Origin: Patescibacteria group bacterium UBA2135
Lineage (GTDB): Bacteria > Patescibacteriota > Minisyncoccia > Phycocordibacterales > UBA2135
Length of the DNA: 10,093 nt
Assembly (NCBI GenBank): GCA_002327685.1
Contig: DCXN01000006.1
Coordinates: forward strand, 1 to 10,093
Direction: 5' to 3'
Below, piece by piece: positions 1 through 5,473 of the stretch. The notes beneath the pieces were generated by a model. The model searched no databases and was not told the origin of the DNA. It saw only the letters and a list, made by a program, of their open reading frames with translations. Numbering within the stretch: position 1 is the stretch's first letter; every line of letters begins with the position of its first letter. A program made the translations under genes and the position numbers.

Positions 1-21
1 CTAACGCTTGATTAATGTACA
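1..21 (+). repeat. Left copy of 21-base terminal inverted repeat, next to a promoter
   Basis: Bases 1-21 (beginning CTAACGCTTGATTAATG) are identical to the reverse complement of 10070-10090. The copy ends six bases before the TTGACA box of the first cassette promoter. The right copy has the same six-base distance to the -35 box of the rnpB promoter. It may be an upstream regulatory site, half of a larger palindrome, or a repeat that stopped the assembly. Identity and spacing are read directly; the role is open. Confidence 0.8.
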
Positions 22-27
22 TTGTCC

Positions 28-56
28 TTGACAAATACAGATAAATACTATACAAT
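28..56 (+). promoter_or_regulatory. Sigma-70-type promoter of the first membrane-protein cassette
   Basis: A perfect TTGACA box at 28-33 is followed after 17 bases by TACAAT at 51-56, so transcription should start near 63. This leaves a leader of about 45 bases before the GTG start at 108, with a strong Shine-Dalgarno sequence AAAGGAG at 94-100. Box quality and spacing are close to consensus. Confidence 0.75.
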
Positions 57-107
57 ACAACAAGCATAGAATTCACGCTTGAAACAGTTCATGAAAGGAG
101 TACTGTC

Positions 108-644
108 GTGAAAGGGATTTTGTTTTTTCAAGCTATCCTACCAATAGCCGTAGCAATCGTGTATTGTGTCGCGATTCAATACGGGATGAACCCAATACCA
201 TATATTACGTACACTTTTGGGTTTGCTGTGATCGCCGTTGTGCTCATTGAAATATCCACTGCGCTCGCCAGTTTGTTTATATTTGGGTTCAACAACAGGT
301 TCATCAATAGGGTCTCTATCATATCCCCTGTTTTGTTCGTCGCCGCATCCGCAGTATTCGCCGTGCTCGTCACATTCCCTGTTTGGCTACCCATTTGGTT
401 CTTCGTCATCGCCGCCGTCTTGTTCGCCATGGGCACAGCGAGCGAAATGCAAAAAGAATTACATTCAAAAAGCGAACTTGCACTCCTTATCGCCTGCAAC
501 ATCCTGTATACAGGAGCAATTGGATCTGCGGTGTTCTTCGGAATGACGCTTGATGGAGTCAGCATGTTTGCCGCCGCCGTCATCCTTCCGATCATGATGT
601 TCTTCTATGAGAGCGAACTGCACAAAGAACATGTCAACGTATAA
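108..644 (+). CDS. Small multi-pass membrane protein, cassette paralogue 1 (unknown function)
   Basis: This gene encodes 178 residues with about five or six hydrophobic spans (roughly residues 4-26, 33-58, 68-108 in one or two spans, 125-147 and 150-168). A short polar stretch rich in Glu, Lys, His and Ser lies near 112-123. I do not recognise the family. GTG at 108 is chosen because AAAGGAG sits seven bases upstream. The C-terminal third aligns with the protein encoded at 2799-3329: both share the pattern KS-x-LALLIA-x-N-x-L, then GA, SA, G-x-T, GV-x-M and LPI. The two genes also share leader sequence, terminator style and a downstream palindrome, so they are duplicated cassettes. The unit is monocistronic and faces the 3' end of lepA. 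Its codons look more GC-rich than those of lepA, though this was not computed. It could be an accessory or horizontally acquired membrane protein. Confidence 0.8.
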   Translation: MKGILFFQAILPIAVAIVYCVAIQYGMNPIPYITYTFGFAVIAVVLIEISTALASLFIFGFNNRFINRVSIISPVLFVAASAVFAVLVTFPVWLPIWFFVIAAVLFAMGTASEMQKELHSKSELALLIACNILYTGAIGSAVFFGMTLDGVSMFAAAVILPIMMFFYESELHKEHVNV

Positions 645-673
645 ACTCGGAGCAGGTAACGCTCGCTCACGCA

Positions 674-713
674 CCCCCCCCGTCAGGCTTTTAGTCGGCG
701 GGGGGTTAATTTT
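674..713 (+). terminator. Rho-independent terminator of cassette 1
   Basis: A run of C bases followed by CG (674-682) can pair with CGGCGGGGGG (about 696-705). A T-rich stretch TTAATTTT follows. It lies 30 bases after the stop codon of the first cassette gene and resembles the terminator of the second cassette. Confidence 0.7.
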
Positions 714-718
714 AGTAA

Positions 719-752
719 ATACAACTCATTGAACAACTCGCCCGAATTGTCC
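719..752 (+). repeat. Cassette-end palindromic element, copy 1 (degenerate)
   Basis: This 34-base stretch matches 3431-3464 at 32 positions. It begins ATACAACTCATTGAACAA and contains an inverted repeat centred on CC at 741-742. In this copy the palindrome is imperfect. It follows the terminator of cassette 1 just as copy 2 follows that of cassette 2. Confidence 0.75.
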
Positions 753-774
753 GATGGACAACATCTAAAGCGAA

Positions 775-859
775 CGTGGGGCAATGCAAAATTAATTTTC
801 TGCATCATTCTGCGCCGTGCCCCGTAGCTCCCGCCCGTAGGCGGGATGGTACTGGGGTC
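775..859. repeat. Structured intergenic region with nested hairpins beyond the lepA 3' end
   Basis: GGGGCA at 778-783 pairs with TGCCCC at 818-823, enclosing ATGCA (784-788) and TGCAT (801-805). A second hairpin has arms CCCGCC at 830-835 and GGCGGG at 840-845. It is flanked by CCCC (820-823) and GGGG (about 854-857) next to CTAG. No clear U-run follows on the lepA strand, so this is not a textbook terminator, although it is the only strong structure after lepA. The words CTAGACCCC and GGGG recur in the 5374-5425 structure. Confidence 0.6.
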
Positions 860-890
860 TAGTCAGCGCAAGTCTGCGACGCGGAGCATA

Positions 891-2684
891 TTAATCATTT
901 TTAATCATTTTTAAGAAAACATCGTGCGGTATGTCTACTTTGCCGCGCTCTTTTAATTTTTTCTTTCCTTTTTTCTGCTTTTCCCATAATTTCCTCTTTC
1001 TGGTAATATCACCACCATAGAGATGCCCTGTGACATTTTTCTTGAGCGCAGAAAGTGTCTCTGAAGAAATAATCTTTCCTAACCCACGCGCCTGAATTTT
1101 AACAGCAAAGAGTTGCCGTGGGAGTACAGCATGCAAACGCTTAACAATTTTTTTCGCCTCATCATATATACGCGCCCGTGGAATAACTTGAGAAAATGCG
1201 GGAACTATCTCTTCAGCAACCAAAACATCAAGACGTACAACATCTGCTTCCTTCATGTCTCCCTGTTCATAAGAAAATGAAGCAAAACCTGAAGAAACAC
1301 GTTTTAACTCATCAAAGAAATTTCTTATAAGCTCCCGTAATGGCATTTCAGCGTCTATCTTTATCCTCCCGCTACCAAACGAAACAGAATCACCCACAAT
1401 CGCCTCATGATTATAAAGAGTTTGCATTATGTCGCCCAAATAACGCTCTGGAGTAATGATATGAATCAAGACCCATGGCTCACGAGCAGTTGCATACGAA
1501 CCATGATCAGGAAACAGTGACGGGGAATATATAACCTCTGCTTGTCTTGTTCCTTTGTGTAAAATTTCATACACGATACTAGGCGTGGTTACAACAAGCA
1601 AGAGTCCAAATTCACGCTGAAGCCGTTCCGTAATGATTTCAAGATGAAGCATTCCCAGGAAACCACACCGAAATCCTCGTCCTAATGTTGGAGATTGTTC
1701 CTCATTGAAAGACAGAGAAAAATCAGAAAGTTTGAGCCGCGCAAGCGCGTTTTTTAAATCCTTAAAATTATCCTGACTTTCTGGATACAGCGACGCCCAT
1801 ACAACAGGAGCGGGGTCTTGATAGCCAGATAGTGCTGGAAGGGGATTTTTAAAAGAAGTTACAGTGTCACCCACTACAGCTTGTGTAAAATTTTTAATAC
1901 CAGTAATAATATATCCAATCTCCCCGGACTTAAGTACGTCAACTGGTTTTTCGCTAGGAGTAAAAATACCAACTTCTATTACATCAAAACGTTCTTTTGT
2001 TTCTGAAAATATAAGTTGATCTCCTTTTTTTATCTCCCCATTGAATGCGCGAGTATACACTACAATGCCGCGATGGGGCGAATACTCAAAATCAAAGACT
2101 AGCGCCTGTAACCCTTTCTGGTCAAGTGAAGTGGGTGAAGGAATATGACGAACAATCTCCTGTAATAATATGTCCACACCCTCACCAGTCTTTCCTGAAA
2201 CACCCATAATGGAACCAAGAGAACAATTAAGGAATTCCGCAATCTCCTTTTTGACTTCTTCTGTACGCGCTCGTGGAGAATCAATTTTTGAAACCGCGGG
2301 GATAATAACAAGTCCGAGTTCTTGCGCCATATGAAGTGTCGTGATGGTTTGCGCCTGAATCCCCTGTGTCGCGTCAACTAAAAGCACTGCGCCTTCAACT
2401 GCTTTAAGTGAGCGTGATACTTCGTAAGAAAAATCAATATGCCCTGGCGTATCTATTAAATTGAGCTGATAGCTTGCAGCTTGCAATTCATAGACCATCC
2501 GCACAGGAGCAAGTTTGATAGTGATGCCGCGTTCGCGCTCAAGCTCCATTGAGTCAAGTACTTGCTCTTTCATTTTCCTTTTTTCAATAGTATGCGTCTC
2601 TTCAAGCATCCGGTCCGCTAATGTGGACTTACCATGGTCAATATGAGCAATAATAGAAAAATTCCGTATGTTTTTAGTATCCAT
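891..2684 (-). CDS. lepA: Translation elongation factor 4 (LepA/EF4), ribosomal GTPase
   Basis: This encodes a 597-residue protein of full family length. LepA is a GTP-dependent factor that binds the ribosome and is linked to back-translocation and 30S biogenesis. Visible GTPase motifs are G1 AHIDHGKST (13-21), G2 RERGITIK (50-57) with Thr55, and G3 DTPGH (78-82) with the catalytic His82. G4 reads SKID (132-135) instead of the usual NKID, which is a notable substitution in the guanine-binding Asn. The EF-G-like domains II, III and V follow. The LepA-specific C-terminal tail is intact, with KLWEKQKKGKKKLKERGKVD near 562-581. The ATG at 2682-2684 fits the family N-terminus (IRNFSIIAHIDHGKST). 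No strong Shine-Dalgarno is visible, and the best minus-strand promoter places the transcript start almost at the ATG. The gene lies between the two plus-strand paralogous cassettes and is divergent from the second. Confidence 0.97.
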   Translation of the reverse strand: MDTKNIRNFSIIAHIDHGKSTLADRMLEETHTIEKRKMKEQVLDSMELERERGITIKLAPVRMVYELQAASYQLNLIDTPGHIDFSYEVSRSLKAVEGAVLLVDATQGIQAQTITTLHMAQELGLVIIPAVSKIDSPRARTEEVKKEIAEFLNCSLGSIMGVSGKTGEGVDILLQEIVRHIPSPTSLDQKGLQALVFDFEYSPHRGIVVYTRAFNGEIKKGDQLIFSETKERFDVIEVGIFTPSEKPVDVLKSGEIGYIITGIKNFTQAVVGDTVTSFKNPLPALSGYQDPAPVVWASLYPESQDNFKDLKNALARLKLSDFSLSFNEEQSPTLGRGFRCGFLGMLHLEIITERLQREFGLLLVVTTPSIVYEILHKGTRQAEVIYSPSLFPDHGSYATAREPWVLIHIITPERYLGDIMQTLYNHEAIVGDSVSFGSGRIKIDAEMPLRELIRNFFDELKRVSSGFASFSYEQGDMKEADVVRLDVLVAEEIVPAFSQVIPRARIYDEAKKIVKRLHAVLPRQLFAVKIQARGLGKIISSETLSALKKNVTGHLYGGDITRKRKLWEKQKKGKKKLKERGKVDIPHDVFLKMIKND

Positions 2685-2691
2685 TATTAAA

Positions 2692-2719
2692 ACAATACCT
2701 TAAAATAAGCATTTTTCAA
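2692..2719 (-). promoter_or_regulatory. Possible lepA promoter giving a nearly leaderless transcript
   Basis: On the minus strand TTGAAA (2714-2719) is separated by 16 bases from TATTGT (2692-2697). The expected start lies about 2685, next to the ATG at 2684. The -10 box is weak. A remote AAGG is the only Shine-Dalgarno candidate. The -35 box lies five bases from that of the opposing cassette promoter. Confidence 0.35.
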
Positions 2720-2723
2720 GCCC

Positions 2724-2753
2724 TTGACAAACAGTAGATGCGCATAGTATAAT
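2724..2753 (+). promoter_or_regulatory. Sigma-70-type promoter of the second membrane-protein cassette
   Basis: TTGACA at 2724-2729 and TATAAT at 2748-2753 are both perfect consensus boxes with an 18-base spacer. The leader then runs about 40 bases to the ATG at 2799, with AAAAGGAG as Shine-Dalgarno. Together with the cassette 1 promoter it indicates strong constitutive expression. Confidence 0.82.
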
Positions 2754-2798
2754 GTAATAAGAATAGAGCGTTTGAAACAACTAAAAAGGAGCACTGGC

Positions 2799-3329
2799 AT
2801 GAAGAAAACCCTGTTTTCTCAAGAAGCCTTGCTAGCAAGCACGGTCGTCGCGTATTTCGCTGCGATTCATCTTGAGATTGATCCAATGTTCGGCGTACTC
2901 GTCGGCACGATTGCCGCATCTCTCGCAATGCTCTTATTCGCCAAGTCCACCAAGTTTGCTGCGTTAGCTAGATCAACTGCCGCATTCACCGCGTTAATCG
3001 CGATTGCCGCCGGATTCGCCGTAACAGCCGACGTGTTTTCTATTTGGCTCACTGACGCGTCCCCTGTTAAATTCGCCATGCTCGCCATTGGATCCACTTG
3101 GCTCCTCGCCGTGTATGTCTTTCTGTTCCTCGTAATTGCCTCGAGCACTGCGGACCACATACAAAGAAAACTGTATCCAAAAAGCAGACTTGCGCTCCTT
3201 ATCGCCTACAATATGTTGTGGCCAGGAGCGACTGTATCGGCCGCATACCTCGGCATAACGTTTGCCGGAGTCGGCATGCTTGCCGTCGCCATCTTCCTTC
3301 CGATTGCGCTTTCAATACATGAAAGCTGA
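2799..3329 (+). CDS. Small multi-pass membrane protein, cassette paralogue 2 (unknown function)
   Basis: From ATG 2799 the gene encodes 176 residues. A TTG nine codons upstream would also be in frame, but AAAAGGAG at about 2785-2792 fits the ATG, and the aligned leader of paralogue 1 supports it. The protein is Ala-rich and hydrophobic with about five or six membrane spans. It has a polar loop (STADHIQRKLYPKS) before the conserved segment KSRLALLIAYNMLWPGA. That loop and the following GV-x-M-LPI segment align with paralogue 1, while the N-terminal halves have diverged. The upstream words TTGAAACA and the -AGGAG-x-ACTG start context are also shared. The unit is monocistronic, divergent from lepA and convergent with murJ. 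No characterised family is recognised. A role at the cell membrane is all that can be inferred. Confidence 0.8.
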   Translation: MKKTLFSQEALLASTVVAYFAAIHLEIDPMFGVLVGTIAASLAMLLFAKSTKFAALARSTAAFTALIAIAAGFAVTADVFSIWLTDASPVKFAMLAIGSTWLLAVYVFLFLVIASSTADHIQRKLYPKSRLALLIAYNMLWPGATVSAAYLGITFAGVGMLAVAIFLPIALSIHES

Positions 3330-3390
3330 TCGCAAAAGAAAAGCGTACATTGTCATGGAGACAACCATAGCGACTGACCACACTCTATTT

Positions 3391-3426
3391 CCCCCCGTCC
3401 GACTCACATCGGCGGGGGATTTTTTT
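3391..3426 (+). terminator. Rho-independent terminator of cassette 2
   Basis: A C-rich arm CCCCCCGTCCGA (3391-3402) pairs with TCGGCGGGGG (3409-3418) across a short loop, with one bulge. It is followed by a run of seven T (3420-3426). It ends the second cassette unit. Confidence 0.85.
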
Positions 3427-3430
3427 AACC

Positions 3431-3466
3431 ATACAACTCATTGAACAATTCGCCCGAATTGTTCAA
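3431..3466. repeat. Cassette-end palindromic element, copy 2 (perfect)
   Basis: The 12-base arm TTGAACAATTCG (3441-3452) and its exact complement CGAATTGTTCAA (3455-3466) are separated by CC. The preceding ATACAACTCA (3431-3440) is shared with copy 1 at 719-728. The element starts five bases after the terminator T-run. It could be a protein-binding site, a recombination site or a relic of cassette duplication. Confidence 0.8.
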
Positions 3467-3654
3467 CGAAAAACAGTCAAACAACTCTACAACTCTTTCG
3501 ATTAACCGAAAGAGTTAAGTTAGGAGTTTGTGTAATTTTGCCAAACTAAATACCATACGTTTCATATATAGACTATATATAAAATGAAAAAAATTCTTTA
3601 GTCCTAAAAATTCCGCGTCCAGTCTGCATCAAGTCCGCGTTAGTTCCGCATAAG
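3467..3654. other. Gene-free interval beyond the murJ 3' end, with two hairpins
   Basis: Together with the preceding terminator and palindrome, this completes a gap of more than 300 bases without a convincing gene. It holds a perfect 10-base hairpin, AACTCTTTCG (3491-3500) with CGAAAGAGTT (3507-3516). It also holds an AT-rich imperfect palindrome around 3561-3586 (TTTCATATATAG with CTATATAT). The first could help to end murJ transcripts from the minus strand, but the U-run is poor. No RNA gene or ORF with a ribosome site was seen. Confidence 0.55.
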
Positions 3655-5328
3655 CTAGAGTTCACTCTGATCTGGCGCTATCGGTTTACTTTTCCAGAAG
3701 CGATGATGGAGCGAACGGCCTGCTTCTTTGATTTCTTTATTTCCCAAAAGCCGCAAGAGAAGAATTCCCGCTACGATACCAATTAATCCTGACAAAAACC
3801 CTTGCAGAAATATACCCCAAAATGTATTGATATCAAACATGTCGTCAAAAACCTTTAAGAACTGGTGCGCAACAAAACCCATAAAGACCGATGAATAGAA
3901 GCTGTGACGAAGCGTATTACCAAGCGCGGTTTTTGCGATATTAAATTGTTTTCTGAAAAAATGCCACAAGACAATAACATTTAAAAGTGTACCTAGAGAA
4001 AAAGCAAGCGGCAACATAATAATTGCTGTTCCGCCAACAAATGAAATTCTAAAGAGTGATTCTATAAAATGCACGAAGAAATCATTAGTATTGAAGAGGT
4101 TTATGAAAAAAAACGCAAGAACAACAATCAATAACGACGAGGTTACGTTAATAATAAGCGGCGCACGAGTGTGCCCCGCGGCATAATAGCCACGCACTAA
4201 AAGCAAAATAGCGCTCTGGGCAATAACCGAAACAGAGAAAAGAGCAAGCGCCGCGGCAGTTAGCCGCGTCTCGGGCCATCCAAATTCCCCTGTCCCGAGC
4301 ACCACTCTTACAATTTGCGCACGTAATACGATAAAAAGAACCATGACTGGAAATGACCAAAAAATAATGTGGCGGAGCGCAGACAAAACTTTACTTACAA
4401 ATGCATCACGCTCTCCATTTGAAAACAACCGAGCAAGTGTGGGAAATGCCGCAACCGAATAAGAGACTCCAATAATAGAGAGTGGCACTGATTGTAAATT
4501 AAATGAGAAATTAAAAATTGAAATTGATCCTTCTTCCATAAATGACGCGATCGCAACAAAGACAAGAAGTGTGAGGTGGTGTACTGAAAGCGTCAGTGTT
4601 CTTGGAAGCGAGAGGGTCAAGACACGCTTGATTTCCTTCATATCAATTCGTAATGTAAATCGCGGAAAAAAGCCCTGCTTGAGCAAAACCGGAATCTGGA
4701 TTAAAACATGCAAGAGCGCCCCAAAAACGACACCATACGCAAGACCGGCAAGTCCCCAAATAGGGTACAAGAAAATTATCCCTGCGATAATGCCGACATT
4801 ATAAAGTACAGGACTTAACGCATAAACAAAAAAACGGCGAAGTGCCTGTGTAATGCTTGCGAAAAGCCCAGAAAGACCAAGCAATATCGGGGAAAGAAGC
4901 ATGATGCGAGAAAGTAGTGTAAGTTGGGTCTTGGCTTCCGGAGAAAGACCAGGTACCACGATATTGGATAGCGCCGGCATTGCGATAAAAACAATAACAC
5001 TAACGAGAACAATGGCAAAGAAAAAAATGGTAAAGATATTATTGAAAAAACGCTGTGCGTCTTCTTTTTTATCAAGCCGTTCAACAATAAACGGAATTAA
5101 AACCGCGGAAGCAACAAGTGAGGCAAGCGAAATATAAATAAAGTCAGGAATACGAAACGCCGCGTAATAAATATCAAGCATTTCACTTGCGCCAAAATTA
5201 TGCGCTAGTAGACGATCACGCAAAAGCGCGAGTATTTTTGATAGTAACGCAAAGACACCTAAAAGATAAGCAGCCTCATGAAGGCCGCTTATCTCTTGGT
5301 GTAATGTTCTAAAAAGACGCTCTATCAT
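3655..5328 (-). CDS. murJ: Lipid II flippase MurJ (MviN family)
   Basis: This encodes a 557-residue polytopic membrane protein of the MurJ/MviN branch of the MOP superfamily, with around 14 hydrophobic spans. MurJ moves undecaprenyl-linked peptidoglycan precursor from the inner to the outer face of the cytoplasmic membrane. The family N-terminus is clear: LLRDRLLAHNFGASEMLD at 35-52 and AAFRIPDF at 56-63. Arg37 and Asp52 appear to match the conserved Arg and Asp of the central cavity, by eye alignment with E. coli MurJ (R24 and D39). The C-terminus ends in a short charged tail. ATG at 5326-5328 is supported by the family-like segment EISGLHEAAYLLG, although no good Shine-Dalgarno is visible. 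The Wzy-like/TPR gene lies upstream on the same strand across a 145-base structured gap, so co-transcription is possible. The pair suggests envelope biogenesis. Confidence 0.93.
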   Translation of the reverse strand: MIERLFRTLHQEISGLHEAAYLLGVFALLSKILALLRDRLLAHNFGASEMLDIYYAAFRIPDFIYISLASLVASAVLIPFIVERLDKKEDAQRFFNNIFTIFFFAIVLVSVIVFIAMPALSNIVVPGLSPEAKTQLTLLSRIMLLSPILLGLSGLFASITQALRRFFVYALSPVLYNVGIIAGIIFLYPIWGLAGLAYGVVFGALLHVLIQIPVLLKQGFFPRFTLRIDMKEIKRVLTLSLPRTLTLSVHHLTLLVFVAIASFMEEGSISIFNFSFNLQSVPLSIIGVSYSVAAFPTLARLFSNGERDAFVSKVLSALRHIIFWSFPVMVLFIVLRAQIVRVVLGTGEFGWPETRLTAAALALFSVSVIAQSAILLLVRGYYAAGHTRAPLIINVTSSLLIVVLAFFFINLFNTNDFFVHFIESLFRISFVGGTAIIMLPLAFSLGTLLNVIVLWHFFRKQFNIAKTALGNTLRHSFYSSVFMGFVAHQFLKVFDDMFDINTFWGIFLQGFLSGLIGIVAGILLLRLLGNKEIKEAGRSLHHRFWKSKPIAPDQSEL

Positions 5329-5360
5329 ATGAAGAAAGTTGCTTACCCTGACTAAAACAA

Positions 5361-5447
5361 CGCTAATTTACATCCCTAGACCCCGCTTTCAGCGGGGCCG
5401 GGATCCCGGCACGAAGTTGCCTAGGACTCTGAAATTACGCTAACGGG
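5361..5447. repeat. Strong nested hairpins between the TPR gene and murJ
   Basis: CCCCGC (5381-5386) pairs with GCGGGG (5392-5397). Directly after it lies the perfect 12-base palindrome CCGGGATCCCGG (5398-5409). An outer stem is CCTAG (5375-5379) with CTAGG (5421-5425), and weaker GCTAATTT/AAATTACGC pairing extends it outward. No U-run follows on either strand. It may attenuate or process a transcript running from the TPR gene into murJ, or be a copy of a dispersed structured repeat. Confidence 0.6.
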
Positions 5448-5473
5448 CAGGATTATTTTGTAACACACAACAC

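Noticed and set aside
176..595. Minus-strand open frame opposite cassette 1
   Set aside because: It mirrors codons of the membrane protein, which has promoter, ribosome site, terminator and a paralogue supporting the plus strand.
719..752. Integron attC site after a gene cassette
   Set aside because: The core GTTRRRY/RYYYAAC motifs are not present in the palindrome and no integrase is in the window.
820..858. Textbook intrinsic terminator for lepA
   Set aside because: The hairpin is strong but no U-run follows it on the minus strand.
2772..2798. Upstream TTG start for the second cassette protein
   Set aside because: The ATG at 2799 has AAAAGGAG at proper spacing and matches the start context of the paralogue.
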